A stretch of DNA of 64,000 nucleotides from Tretioscincus oriximinensis (GCA_022410635.1 JAJVDF010000358.1:1051489-1115488); one strand, 5' to 3'. Shown: positions 11,825 to 24,084, counted from the stretch's first letter. Made by a program: numbers and translations. Notes: generated by a model from the letters alone, not told the origin.

Positions 11825-12112
11825 GAAGAAGAAGAAGAAGAATCGAGTTTTCATACCCTGTTCTTTTCCATAGCGGCTTACAGGGTTAATTTTCGCCCAA
11901 AGACTTACATCTTATTTTATCTTCCCCATCAGGTTAATGATGGTACACATTCATCTAATTGATATGCAGATTACAAATTTGGATCTCTTTCGAATAGCAA
12001 AGCTGGCTAGAGCTGCAGGCTAGTGGAAGGCGCTCACCCCTCTCCATGTCTGGCAGAGGACTTCNAAACCTGATCTCCCAGACGAAAGACCATCTCCTAA
12101 GCGAATGAGTAA
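11825..12112 (-). mobile_element. tRNA-derived SINE, copy 3
   Basis: Reverse orientation: a GAA tail, then CGGCTTACAGGG, ATCTTCCCCATCAGG, GCTGGCTAGAGCTGCAGGC and the tRNA-like head near 12060-12112. It is more diverged than the other copies. Confidence 0.75.
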
Positions 12113-12344
12113 TTTGTGCCTACACCTGTTGTCTTGTTCCTGGCACCGGAACACTTTTGGTCACATGACTTCTGATACTCTGTCTACCATTGATGCCATT
12201 TCCTGTTTTGATTCTGGGGTGCCATCTTAGCGATAGGTAGGACTGGAAGACATATGACCTGGAAAGGGCAAGGAAGTCCCTCCTCCCCNGGTTCGAGTTT
12301 CTCAGTTTGATTTTATAGCTTCATTGGTGTTAACCTGAGTACAG

Positions 12345-12425
12345 AAAATCTAGCAAGGGGCTCCATAGNATCTTAGAGACTAACAAGTTAGGCCTCATAA
12401 AAGTCACTCCCATGCTTTTTGTTCT
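12345..12425 (-). repeat. Hammerhead-type repeat family, copy 2 (fragment)
   Basis: AAAATCTAGCAAGGGGCTCC then AGAGACTAACAAGTTAGGCC matches the reverse-oriented arm of the family. The ribozyme-like part is not preserved. Confidence 0.5.
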
Positions 12426-12683
12426 TTTTTNNAAAAAACCTTTTCACTTCAAATCTGAAGAATTAATTAATTATGAACCCAGGGATATGCCAGCTTCTGT
12501 CATCNTGCGTAATGACCATGTTTTCTGGGGCTACTTTAAATGAAGCCACCCCTCCTCCCACCCCGGTTAGCTTCTTGGAAATCTTCAATGATGTCTGAAG
12601 ATGGAACAGGCAGCAGAAAATGCAATATAATGAAAATGGAAGGAAGCCTGATGAACTANTAGGAGAAAACTTGGGANAGGATT

Positions 12684-13110
12684 TTTATTTATTTATTTAC
12701 TTGTTTATTTATTTGCATTTGTATTCTGCTGCATAACTGAAGACCTCAGGGCATGTAATAATAATAAAAACAGGCTCAGACACAATCAAAACAATAACAG
12801 TACCTGAAAGAAGGGTGAAGAACAGGCTTACCAGATAAAATCTGGGCTAGAAATTTACGCTTTTAATGGGTGTGAAAAAGTGATTCCCCTTTCCCCAGGT
12901 TCTGCCAGCANTAGAAGCTGCACCTGATGAANGTTTATCTCTTCTAAACCCATTAAAACCTCTATTCTGGATTTTATCTGATAGCCACAGGAGGAGGCTG
13001 TTTCCTGATATAGAGACCAGGGTAAATAGGTGCATCTTTACCAATTTCCTAAACCTTTCCTTGTTCAGGAGGACTATTCCACTGAGAAGGCTCTGTCTTA
13101 GGCACCCATC
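12684..13110 (-). mobile_element. L2-type LINE 3' region
   Basis: It starts with TTTATTTATTTA repeats and TTGTATTCTGCTGCATAAC then GAAGACCTCAGGGCATGTAA, the reversed L2 tail. It continues with the AACAGTACCTGAAAGAAGGG and CACTGAGAAGGCTCTGTC segments that recur in the other L2 copies here. Confidence 0.6.
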
Positions 13111-14434
13111 CCTTTAACTACTAGCCTTGGAATTTTCTGATTATACTTCATGTGGTGGTGGGGATAATAGTTGGCTGATAAACTAAACCAACATAATTTG
13201 CAAATAGCCATCATTTTAAAAGAATCTAAGATGCAAGCTGCAAAATCATCATGGTTTTCCATGGTTTTTCCCCCCAAAAAAGGGAAGCAAAAACAGCTTA
13301 CATAACCTTTTGTTCTTCTCTTTACAACAGACAGCTTATGAAGTAGGTGGAGCTGAAACAGTCCAAGGTCTCCCAGTTGGTTTTTGTAGAGGAATCAGGA
13401 TATTTCTAGATAAGAGNGTGACACTCTAANCACTACCCCAGACTGGCATAACCCTCAACTCATGACAGCTACTATAGGATCTCCACTCACTGTACCCCCA
13501 AATGAGCCAAAGCCCTTCTCCTGACTAAACCTCTCACATGAGTATTCCTTCCTTTTCCCCTCACCTACCTTCCTTCTTAGTGTACCACAACTAGGCTTTG
13601 CTGCATTTGGAGAAAAAGCATCCTGCCATACCATGCAGCTGGCTTCTGCGTGCCAATTGAGATGCTAAATGCTGGGGATAAAGAGCTTGTGGAAAGATAA
13701 TAAAGCAAAGGGGAGTAAATTAAAGCAGCTATAAATAGCACCAGGAGAAAGAAGAAGGGATGATGTCACCTACATTTACATAAGCTGGTATTTCTACCCA
13801 TTCTCCCACACAGTCTCATTTTGCGGGCTTGTACTGAAAATGCTTCATACTAGACCAAAGCTGCCCTTTACATGCTCTCAGTCACCCTAAATTTGGAGTT
13901 TGGCATATGACACCTTTCTGATTTTGTATCAAATTTCACACCAATTCAGTTTGTTGAAAATGTGCTCTTGGAATATATTTTTATAAAGCCAGAAAAAGCC
14001 ACCTCAAAACTGGTTTCTTAAACAACAAAATCGGCAATAGAGGGTATTCCAGGCTACAAGACATTGTGCCCCTGACTATACTTACTTCTGTTCATGCACA
14101 CCGATCCTTGGACCCTCCCTGTGAAGTGCACACTGGCGCAACAGCAATGGCCAGGACGGTGATGTCACAATGAAATGGTTCCCGCACACTTGCTCCTTGA
14201 TTCGGTGCCAAGAGCATGATCTCACACAACTTCACCTGAAATATCACTCTGGCAACGAGGACTCTGCCACAGAATTGCCATTTCTCTGCTCCCAACAACT
14301 GTGCATCAATGGAGAGTTGTAGCAANTGGATCGCCACCCACCCGTGACGATGTGCAGCAGGATCGCTCCAATAGAGGTCCTAATCTGTTTCATGATGAGA
14401 CCACAGACACTTTCCTAGAAAGGACATACTTGCT
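13111..14434. other. No gene recognised
   Basis: Apart from the weak conserved-element candidate at 13670-13775 nothing is identified. Confidence 0.4.
13670..13775. other. Candidate conserved non-coding element
   Basis: Purine- and AT-rich unique sequence with GATAATAAAGCAAAG and TTAAAGCAGCTATAAATAGC motifs. Proposed on appearance only. Confidence 0.2.
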
Positions 14435-14697
14435 GGCACGGGTAGCTCAGTCGCTAAGGAATNCGTCTCTCACCTGGGACGTGGGGAAGGGTGAGCACCT
14501 TCCACTAGCCTGTAGCTCTTGCCAACCCAGCTATTCAAAAGCAAGAATTGCAGAAATTGCAACTGACTGCAAGTAGATACATGGGAACCACCACAGACTG
14601 GTGGGGAAGATAGAATGTGAGCCTTCAGGCAAAATACCCTTGTAAGCCACTTTGAGTCCTTTTGAAAGGCAAGAAAAGTGGGGTATAAGAACGTAGT
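14435..14697 (+). mobile_element. tRNA-derived SINE, copy 4
   Basis: Same family and same 3' variant as copy 1 (GGCAAGAAAAGTGGGG then TATAAGAACGTAG). The head is intact at the A box but part of the B-box region is deleted, between CACCTGGGA and CGTGGGGAAG. Confidence 0.85.
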
Positions 14698-14872
14698 TCT
14701 TCTTCTTCTTCTTCTTCTTCTTCTTCTTCTTCTTCTTCTTCTTCTTCTTCTTCTTCTTCTTCTTCTCCTCCTCCTCCTCCTCCTCCTCCTCCTCCTCCTC
14801 CTCCTCCTCCTTCTTCTCCTCCTCCTCCTCCTCCTTCTCCTCCTCCTCCTTCTTCTCCTTCTCCTTCTTCTT
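14697..14872 (+). repeat. (TTC)n/(CTC)n SINE tail
   Basis: A run of 175 bp of TTC that shifts to CTC units and back. All long poly-Leu, poly-Lys and poly-Glu frames here are artefacts of it. Confidence 0.95.
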
Positions 14873-14902
14873 TACTAGTAATATCTGGACATACAACGTG
14901 TT
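14871..14902 (+). repeat. 3' flank shared with SINE copy 1
   Basis: These 32 bases match 1351-1382 with one mismatch (G/A at 1375/14895). They lie at the same place, directly after the TTC tail. Confidence 0.9.
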
Positions 14903-16880
14903 GAATGCCAGCAACATTCAGAGGTTTTGAAAAAGAAGCTTTTGTGCAATCAGTTCCTTATAGACTGATTCTAGCACCTCCTGTGTGCAAAAACATCAAA
15001 ACTGTAGAAAACTCATGCAGATAGTATCCTTGGAAGCTGTCTAGGTCAAAGGAATCATGTGGACCTTCTCCTTTGAACCCAACAGTCACTTTCCTTTTGC
15101 ACGTCTCATCTCATTTCCCCCAGTTAACATGCCAACTAATCAGATCTGCCATTTTATAACTAGATATTTGAAGCTAAAGAAAAACAACTTGCTCAAGGCC
15201 GCTNACAGAGTTCATGGCTGAGCTGCCCGACTTCTGACTTACCAGTTTATGTGAATGCACGTGACCAGAAGCAGGAGACTTGTCAACCTTAACAAACATA
15301 GAATAATGCTCTTTTTCCTGCCATCTAAAAGAGGAAGCAAAAAAAGGAAAGAAATCTGTGTAAAGAAAGCTATTTTACTCTTACGATTCAGCAAGGTCAG
15401 GTTCCCTTTCCCTTTAGTTATCAACTATTGACTCCTATTTATATGATATTTGCACAGAGGCCTCTGTGTTATTGCAAGGTATTTACAGTTTCTTTATATA
15501 GGTATAATTATAAGACAAGGCTTAGTATGGGACAAGAGTGCATGTGGGAAGTAAGACAGGATATGGCAAAGTGGTTTAGGCTTTCACTTTTCATACTAGT
15601 GCTGCTAGCACCACAAACTTTATATAGCATCTCTATGATCTTCCATGGTTTCCAAAGAACTTACAAACCATGAAGAAAAGACTCACACCATCAAGGGGTG
15701 AAGGAAGTAAAGCAAGTTTAAAATTATTCAGACATACAGAAGGTCAAAGGGACAAAGCGAGGGCAGTCGTGAGTCACCATCAAAACCAGGAACAACTGTT
15801 CCCCTTGAAAGNCGAGATCAATTTCTCTGTCTCAAATGGGAGAGCAAGAAATAGAAACCTAGATTCTTAACTGTACAATTCTCAAATTTGGAGCAGAGGA
15901 CGAATTTAATAAGAAGCTGCCAGGGCTGTATTTTGGGTGTATGATGCCTCTGGGCAGTAAATATTTTTATGCCTCTCCTTCCTTCAGCCAGAGGAGTCAG
16001 GTAGGCGGAGACACAGGGGGGCAGGTGGGTTGATAGGCAGATCAAGTAGCATTTTTGTTCACACTCTTTAACCCAGCCATATGTTTTCTACTTACTGTAG
16101 GTCATCAGAAGATATTGTGCTAACTATGTGTTCTTGACTCTCTTTGTGTGTTCCCTCTTGCTGCACACTTTTATAGAGTCTTAGAGTTGGAAAAGACATC
16201 CAGAGTAATCAGTCCAACCCACTACTCAATACAGGATTGAGTTCCCTCAATTTTTACAAAAGGCTTCTGTATGGAACCTTGGGACAATGTTAGACAGTAA
16301 TGATAATACTGAGATCCTCGATGCATTTACCATGCTAAATCTGTATTAGGAAATATGCATTTGCTTGATCCAGATTAGCTGTAGGAACAAACATCTGCCC
16401 CTTACAGCCACTCAGATCAAAACTATGTGAGGATGCAGCACTGCGTAATCCAAATTAGACAGTACTAATATGGATGTATTACTGATTAATGCAATCTGCC
16501 ATTATTCGAGATTAGAGAACTGTAACCTGGATTATCATGTTCCATGCAGATGATGTGGAATGTTAAACACCTTAAGCTGTGGATTACTGTCTGTGTGTGG
16601 AAGGATCCCAAGATCAAATTTTAGTCTGATATAATTACCTCAGCTTGCTATAAGAATTGTGCAACTCAACATCTATAGGAATATAAACGAAGTGAATTNT
16701 CCATGTTTCTTCGTAAGTAATCTAATTTTAATAGCATTACTTTTTCAATGAAGTTTTTATGCAGATAATTAAACAAAATTACTATCCTCTCCTTTTTAAT
16801 TGATTCGTTACCAGTTAAACACGTGAATCTCAAATTCAATTCTAGGTAAATGTACTAGCAAATTAATCAGTCTTGGAACT
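14903..16880. other. No feature recognised
   Basis: Unique AT-rich sequence. Short frames lack supporting features. Confidence 0.4.
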
Positions 16881-17090
16881 CCCTTTCAAAAAAAGCCAAT
16901 CTGATTTTAAACATAATGTTAATGTACGGAGTCTGTGGTTTCCTGACACACGGCTGAACTAGATTGAAAACACACTTCGTGACATTGCTTAATTGATCGG
17001 TGAGTGCTCTGAGCAGAGCAATAAATGTGAGTTAAAGGCTGGCAGATAGATTTATGAGGATTTACCAGAAGAAACTCATGTGCGTATTAC
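16880..17090. other. Candidate conserved non-coding element
   Basis: Repeat-free, with GACATTGCTTAATTGATCGG, GAGCAGAGCAATAAATG and AAAGGCTGGCAGATAGAT. Homeodomain-like TTAATTGAT cores are present. Proposed on appearance only. Confidence 0.3.
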
Positions 17091-17509
17091 ATGACCACAA
17101 GATGACTAAGAGCATATGTCTGGGTTTCTTAAGACATTCGACAAATTGCACTTTCTTCTGAGCACTCTACTGCCTTATCATAGATTCAGCATCAGCAGGG
17201 ACATATTATTTCTCTACATAATGGGAGAAAGAGTTGAGAGACAGATATAGTCCAGGGAGGCACTTTCTTTAAAATATGTTACATGATGAGGGCTTCCACT
17301 GCTTGCAATGGAAGGAGAATTCATCTTTTAAAGAAGAAATGACAACATCATAAAGGAAAGCAGAAAGGAGAGAAAGGGTCCATAAAATATTTCAAGAGAA
17401 GTCTGCTTTGCTGGGACCTTAAAGAATGAGGTGGGATAGAAATACATTCCTCCTTCTGATTTATAAACCACAAAAGGTCTTGGTAAAATCTTCAATTATG
17501 TAAGTGAAA

Positions 17510-17702
17510 TCAACCCAGGACAGGGCCTTCTCAGTGGTTGCCCCCAGTCTTTGGAATAGTCTCCCCCTCGAAGTGCATCCCACTTTAAAAGACACTGTTT
17601 TATACTGTTTTTAAGTGGTTAATTTTGTACTGTTATTTTATTGTTGGCTGCCCTGAGACTTTTGGGTGTAGAGCGGGGTGTAAGAATAAATAAATAAATA
17701 AG
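17510..17702 (+). mobile_element. L2-type LINE 3' end
   Basis: Starts with the degraded pol segment GGACAGGGCCTTCTCAGTGG (ancestral GRAFSV...), then CTTTGGAATAGTCTCCCCC. It ends GGCTGCCCTGAGACTTTTGG plus GGTGTAAGAATAAATAAATA. Confidence 0.75.
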
Positions 17703-17727
17703 ACTATTAATAAAACATGCATCAACG

Positions 17728-17800
17728 AGTCCAACGTTCTGAAGTCTGCTGAGGTGTGCCATTGGTCTTTATGGACCAATGACAGGACTCAGAACTTTGG
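17728..17800 (+). repeat. Interspersed repeat Z, copy 1
   Basis: GTCCAACGTTCTGAAG and CCAATGACAGGACTCAGAAC recur as GTCCAACATTCCGAGG and CCAATGACAGGGCTCAGAAC at 60850-60895. The class is unknown. Confidence 0.5.
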
Positions 17801-19600
17801 ACTGAGCACATGTGCGACTGATCACACCACCTGCAGCTGCCTGACCGTCTGCTGGTTCAATGAGGGCAGCCATCAGAGAGGACAGCTCCAGTACCTGACA
17901 CAAATCTTCCACAACAAAGAGGATCGTGGTAGCCTGCCTGCTGCCAATAGCAATACAGCGCCTCACCCCAGCTCCCTCCTCCGTCCCTTGCCTTCTGACG
18001 TCCGCATTTTTGAGGCCTTTCCACGAGTAAATACAGAACAACTTAGTATAAGTTATTTAAATCAATTTTTAAAAGCTAAACCATAATGGCACGAGAATAT
18101 ATAAAAATATTGTGTGACTCATGGTGCTATATGTTATAGAGTTCCATGACATGCAGGCAGTTACAAAATTTGACAGATCACTGCAATTGTTTTGCTAGGG
18201 CAGCACGTTGAAAGAGCCACATTGAAACACCTTCTTCTTACCAACTAAAGCACATTGAGGTTGGTATCTGGATGTCATGCGCAACTGAAATAACATCTGC
18301 TCAAGCACTATGGGGGGGAAAACAAGAGCCTGAAAATGCCCTTAGCTGGCGAGGGGAGGACTCACAGCAAGCCTCAAGAAATGGAACGGAATTATCCAAA
18401 ATACAGAAGATGTGGCAGAATGACTTTGAAGTCTTTGGTTTTAATCAGCTCAGGCACAAAAGTTTGAAATTTCACCCCTTTGCAAGGTAGACAAGGGGGT
18501 TGCTAAGAACTGATTCTGTGGATGGCAATTCCCTCTATGTTTGGCTTCTGTGTTACCTATACATTTTCTTGGACTTTTCAGATGTTGATCCTTGATTTTC
18601 TGATCTCAAACTGATCGTTCTCTTTCGTAACTATCTTGTAACTTAGACTAGAATTTCATCTCTCTTGCCTTCTGCTGCCTTTTGTCCTAACAATAAAACT
18701 CAGTTGTAAATCTTGCTCTGAGTACCAGCTAAAATAGGACACAATGTTTGCACACAAATTTAATAAAGAATATAATAACAAATCTAGGAGAGCATCAACC
18801 TTTCCCTTTCCCTGCAAATGGAAATTGCTGGCCTTCACACCGGACACCAGATGGTGGGATGGTGAGGGGAGCAAGTGGAAAAGAAGCAAAAAGACGAGAG
18901 CTGCATTTCATATATTTATATGAATCAAGTAATTAGTGAATTACATTATTTTTACTCAAATAAATCTAGAATGTGCTAGAAAGTGCAGTCAAATAGCTAT
19001 GAAGTCACGATATTACTTCAGACAGAAGTTCCTGGGACTTTCAATGGAGATATTTGCCCTAAAAAGTTTTTTTAAGCACTTGCATGATCATTCAGGGTGC
19101 ATTTACTGTTAATACAACCATGTTATATTTTTAGAAATACAAGTCAATATACGAAAGCTTTATTCATTGTCATAACAGAGTCGTCTAATGACCTAAAAAG
19201 CCATTTCAAATCAATATGTATACAGCTAAATTAAAGCATGCCAATGTATCAAGCGTTTTGAAAGCTGAAGGAAGCTCTTAAATAAATGAAGACAGGAACT
19301 AAAAATAAGCCCTCTAGGTAAATTCACACACTACATTGACAAACACCTGCATAACTTCATGCAGACAAATCCTTAAAACTAATTGGCCTTCCTTCTACTT
19401 GGAACTCATCACAGATCAATGCTGAGTCTTACTTCATTTTCAGTGACAGCCGTTATATTTCTAAAACCCCATTAACTTCAGTGAGGTTTACCATCTTCTC
19501 TGCTAAGAAAAAACAGATTGCAACACTCCCATTGATAAAAAATGCCTCGCTGGACTCAGTGTGATTTACTTCTGGCCTGAGCTGTGCAATATTGTGTTGG
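17801..19600. other. No feature recognised
   Basis: It contains a 110-codon plus-strand frame (17754-18086) and a 90-codon antisense frame, neither with a recognisable motif. The rest is AT-rich unique sequence. Confidence 0.4.
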
Positions 19601-19601
19601 A

Positions 19602-20378
19602 AATGTTTATTTATTTGCATTTTTATACCCCCACCCCTTCCCTGGCAAACGTTTCAAGGCAGGTTGCAGCCATAAAAACAGAATATAAATGAAACGTACC
19701 AAAAACAATAACAATCCATAAAGGTGAGGAAAGAAAGCATTTTCTCTACCAAAGGCAGAATAAATACTGCTGTATTTGGTCCTGTCTCTTTACTTATTTC
19801 TGGAATGTGTGCAAGGGAAGGGATAGCACATCTCAAGGGGCAGGCAGTTCCATATGGTGATTACAACCAAGATAGTTCTACAATATGTGAGGTTTCCATT
19901 ACCTACATTTTTAAAGGAAGTGTTTCAACCAAGAAGTCCTCTCCTACAGATTTTGAGATGCAGGCAAGTCAATAAAGGAGAAGAGATTTAGAGGTTTCTA
20001 AGATAAAATTAATACCTTGAATTGGATGCAACAGAGTTTACAGACAGTTTTGTCCAGTTAGGCTACTGCCACATTTAACTTTTAATCCAGCTTCAAAATG
20101 GAAAAAAAAAAAACCACAGCAGCAAAATGTACAGTTATTTCCTTTCTGCAGTTTCTAACCTAAACGTAGGTTTTCTGCATTAGAAAATGCAGAATGAAAA
20201 CATCTTGCAATGTTGCTATTATTCTGAAAGTAGGCTGGAGCTGGACTATAATTAGGGATAATTGTGGCCTTAACTATTAACACCTGCTGCATTTTGCATC
20301 CTGATGCACCATCCAAAAATCCTTCAAAGGCAGCCTCATATAAGATTGAGTTGCAATGATCAAAATTGAAAGTTATCA
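19602..20378 (-). mobile_element. L2-type LINE 3' half
   Basis: Tail at 19605-19660 (TTTATTTATTTGCATTTTTA then ACGTTTCAAGGCAGG). At the far end the minus strand reads FDHCNSILYEAAFEG, a decayed form of the L2 pol motif DYCNALYxGLP. It ends ten bases before the CR1 3' end. Confidence 0.65.
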
Positions 20379-20584
20379 TAGTATAAGAAAATAAGAACAT
20401 AAGAAGAGCAATACTGGATCAGGCCAGAGCCCATCTAGTCCAGCATTCTGTCCCACACAGAGGCCCACCAGATGAACTTGGGCAGTCCGAACAGAGGAAA
20501 GCTCCTGTTTATGACTCCCTACAAATGATATTTCAGGAGTCGTGCCTGTTGCTCCATCCCGGAGGCAACATCCAGACATCCATC

Positions 20585-20980
20585 CTAGTATCCATTTATA
20601 CCCTTGGTGTCCATAAACCTGTCTAGTCCTGTCTTGAAGCTAGCCAAGCTGTTGGCTACCATCACCTCTTCAGGAAGTAAATTCCACTGGCCGATGACTC
20701 TCTGGGTGAAAAAATACTTTCCTTTGTCTGTTGTCACTTTTCTGCCCATCAATTTCAAGGAGTGCCCTCTGGTCCTAGTGTTGTGTGATAGAGAAAATCT
20801 TTGTTCTCTATTCACCCCGTCTGTCCCATGCATGATTTTGTACACTTCAATCAGATCACCTCTCAAATGTCGCCTTTCGAGGCTGAAGATGCCCAGATGT
20901 TGAAGTCTGACTTCATGAGGGAGGTGCTCCAGACCCTTGATCATTCTTGTTGCTCTTTTCTGCACCTTCTCTAGTTCCAC
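20585..20980 (-). pseudogene. CR1 ORF2: C-terminal region
   Basis: A 131-codon frame: MELEKVQKRATRMIKGLEHL, RGDLIEVYKIMHG, TRGHSLKLMGRK and FKTGLDRFMDTKGINGY, then a stop. This is the conserved C-terminus of CR1 pol. The Met is internal. Confidence 0.9.
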
Positions 20981-21001
20981 AATATCCCTCTTGAGATGTG
21001 A

Positions 21002-21448
21002 TCACCAGAATTGAACAAAGTATTCCAAATGTGGCCTCACCACAAATTTATAAAGAGGCAAAACAACATTTGCTGACTTGTTTTCAATTCCTTTCCTAAT
21101 TAGCCCCAACATGGAATTTGCCTTTTTTGTTGGTGATGCATATTGGGTTGACATCTTCATTAAATTGTCCACCAACACCCCCAAGACCCTTTTCTTGCTC
21201 AGTCACAGAAAGCTTGTTCCCATCAGTTGGTAGGAGCAGTTGCAGTTCTTTGCCCCAACGTGCATGACCTTGCACTTGCTGAAATTGAAGTGAATTTGCC
21301 ACTTTGATGCCCACTCACCCAATTTCAGTAGATCACTCTGAAGCACCTTACAATCATTTTCAGTTTTCACTACCCTGAACTGTTTAGTGTCATCAGCAAA
21401 CATGGCTACTTCACTATTTACTTCGGCATCCAGATCGTTGTACTCCAC
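21002..21448 (-). pseudogene. CR1 ORF2: RT palm region, frameshifted
   Basis: EVAMFADDTKQFRVVKTEND contains the FADD catalytic box of the reverse transcriptase, followed by LQSDLLKLGEWASKWQIHFN. Overlapping frames at 21096-21314 and 21002-21184 continue it (NSMLGLIRKGIENKS), so at least two frameshifts are present. Confidence 0.88.
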
Positions 21449-21928
21449 TTCCTACCCCTTTCCACTCAGAGAACTGTCCATTTAGTACTACCATCTTTTA
21501 GCCAGTTTCCAATCCAGGACAAAGTCTGTCCTCTTATACTATGAGTGTGGAGCTTTTTTAGGGCCCTTTGATGTGGGGCTTTATCAAAAGCCTTCTGAAA
21601 ATCTAGATAGACAATATCATCCTCAAATAATTCTAGCAAGTTAGTAAGGCATGATTTACCTTTGCAGAAGCATGCAGAGTTTCATTCAGCAATGTGCTCC
21701 CCAGTATCACCCCAGGATTCTTTTTTGAAGATTGGTGTTATGTTAGCTGCCCTCTAATCTACTGGTACTGTGCCTGATCTTAAGGAAAGATTAAATATTT
21801 TGGTCAGAAGTTCAGCAATTTCACATTTGAGTTCCTTAAGAATTCCTGTATGAATGCTATCTGCCCCTGGTGATTTATTAATGTTCAGTTTATTAAGGCT
21901 AGCAAGGACCTGTTCCCTTGCTATCTAT

Positions 21929-22798
21929 CTATCTTAATTCCTCTGGTGTACTTCCTGAGAAGACAAAATCTATTGCAGGAAAATACCCTCTGTCTTCTTC
22001 AGTGAAAACTGAAGCAAAAAATTCATTTAACCTTTCTGCAATCTCCATGTCCTCCTTGATTATCTCCTTTTGTCCACTGCTGTCTAGTGGTCTGACTGCT
22101 TTCCTGGTAGGATTATTATTTCTGATGTACTTGAAAAAGCCCTCATTATTTCTTTTAATATTCTTTGCAATGTGCTCCTCAAATTTTTTCTTCGCATCCC
22201 TGACTATCACCTTGCATTTGTTTTGCCACAGTTTGTGCTCCCTTCTATTCTCCTCACTAGGATAAGCCTTCCACATTTTACATGAGTTTATCTTCATTCT
22301 AATGACTTCTCTTATTGCAGTGGCAAGCCATACGGGTGTCTTCTTAGACTTTGCGGAACCCTTTCTTCTCTTGGGAATGCATTTTATTTGAGTTTCCAAT
22401 ATTGTATTTGCAAAGGATTTCCATGCTTTTTGAAGGGACTGGACTTTTCTCACTTTCCCTTTTAATTTTCTTTTTACCATTTTCCTCATTTTGGGAAAAC
22501 TTTCTTTGTGAAAGTTGAAGGTTTCTGTGTTAGAACTGCTTGACAACTTTCTATCCATGTTCAAGTTGAAAGTTATTGTATTGTGGTCACTGTTTCCTAT
22601 GGAATCAGTTACAGTTACATNTTGTATCAGGTCCTGTTCATTACTTAGGACTAAATCCAGGATTCCCTTGCCCCTGGTTGGTTCTAAAACCACTTGCTCT
22701 AGGAAGCAATCAGTTACCATGTCTAAGAATTTTATTTCTTTTTCATGAGTTGAACAAGTATTTGCACAATCAATGTGTGGATAGTCGAAGTCACCCAT
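21929..22798 (-). pseudogene. CR1 ORF2: endonuclease end, linker and RT start
   Basis: A 289-codon minus-strand frame, the longest in the window. GDFDYPHIDC and DLVLSNEQDLI come from the AP-type endonuclease, including the GDFN-like block. PVWLATAIREVIRMK and AKNIKRNNEGFFKYIRNN are the linker that precedes the RT, and IKEDMEIAERLNEFFASVFT begins the RT domain. It has one ambiguous codon and is continued by shifted frames on both sides. Confidence 0.88.
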
Positions 22799-23454
22799 TA
22801 TTACTACCCTTCTCCTTTTTTGGAAGCTTCAATGACCTCATGTTCCAAATGAGTATTGCTTTCAGGTGTTTAGTTAGGAGGCCGGTAGTATACTCCCAAT
22901 ATTAGGCTTGTTTTCTGACCTAATAATGGTAACCACAGTGCTTCTGTGGATGGGTCTGTTTTATCTGGAAATTCAAGTTTGTAGGATTCAATCTCTTCTT
23001 TAACGTACAAGGCTACACCACCACCAGGTCTCTCTTTCCTATCTTTTCTGTATAGTTTGTAACCTGGGATTACTGTATTCCATTGGTTTTCTTCTGTTCA
23101 TCAGGTTTCAGTTATGCCAATAATATCAACATTGTCGTTCACTAAGCATTCCAACTCCCCTATTTTTGTTTGGAGGCTTCTGGCATTTGCATATAGGCAT
23201 TTATATGCCCTTCTCTTATCTGCATGATTCTGTTCCTCAGCAATTTCGTTTGCATTTACACTATCTCGAACCAGATGCTGCCCAGTTCCTGTCAGCTTTC
23301 CCCCAGATATCAGTTTAAAAGCTGTTCTGGAACCTTTTTAATATTAAGCACCAGCAATCCGATTCCATCTTGGATCAAGTGCAACCCGTCCGTTTTGTAC
23401 AGGTATGGCCTATCCCAAAATGTTCCTGACAAATCTAAATCCTTCCTCATGACA

Positions 23455-23793
23455 CTACAGCCTCATCCACGCACTGAAGTTTCTAATCTCTGCCTGTCTA
23501 GCTTGTCTTGTGCGTGGAACAAGGGTCCTGGATTTCAATCTTCTACCTAGAAACCTAAATTTGGCTACCAGGACTCCCTGCTTGGCTCTCCCAAAGTCAT
23601 TGGTACCAACATGCACCACAACACCTGGCTCCACGCTGGCACTGCCTATCAGCCTATCCAGATGTAGCATGATGTCTGCAAGCTTAGCACCCGGCTGACA
23701 AGTTACCATGTGGTCAGCACGCCCATCACACATCCTCCTCTCTATATGCCTAACAATTGACTCGCCCACTACAAGAAGCCCCCCTCCCTCCAC
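23455..23793 (-). pseudogene. CR1 ORF1 esterase-like remnant
   Basis: The minus strand encodes LLVVGESIVRHIERR, then CQPGAKLADIMLHLDRL and EPGVVVHVGTNDFGR. This is the SGNH-hydrolase/GDSL-like esterase domain of CR1 ORF1. The GDS motif reads GES here. The GTND block is intact. The frame is open for 112 codons and then degrades. Confidence 0.8.
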
Positions 23794-24084
23794 CTGTGGA
23801 GGACTATCCTCGATGCAAGAGGATACCGTGCATCTTCTAAAGAAGGGGTCCCCACTAAGGGAAGCTGTCCCTCTTCCTCAGTCTGGTGTCCTCTCTGCCT
23901 GTACAGAGCAGAGATGCAATCTACAATAGATTATTGTCACCACACTATCTGTGCCACAAAGTGGTACTCCCAGATTTCATATCTGTCACTTCCAGGGCAT
24001 TACAATTCTATTTAGAAAATTGAAATCATCCTTATGAAATCAGGCTGCATTGTCTGTGCCTCTTCCGCCTCGACAGATGGTGTT

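Larger units (their letters stand above)
20388..23935 (-). mobile_element. CR1 LINE, about 3.5 kb, nearly complete but inactive
   Basis: The minus strand reads ORF1, ORF2, then a 3' UTR ending in TTCTTATG-like units at 20388-20410. Pieces of both ORFs are recognisable and listed separately. Frames are broken by stops and shifts, so the element cannot encode a working protein. About 1 kb is missing relative to a typical CR1 of 4.5 kb, mainly at the 5' end. Confidence 0.9.

Noticed and set aside
14531..14917. Poly-Leu, poly-Glu and poly-Lys frames
   Set aside because: TTC/CTC tail of SINE copy 4.
17754..18086. 110-codon plus-strand frame with several Cys and His
   Set aside because: Cys/His spacing does not form a zinc-finger pattern, the start lies in a dispersed repeat, and an antisense frame is also open.
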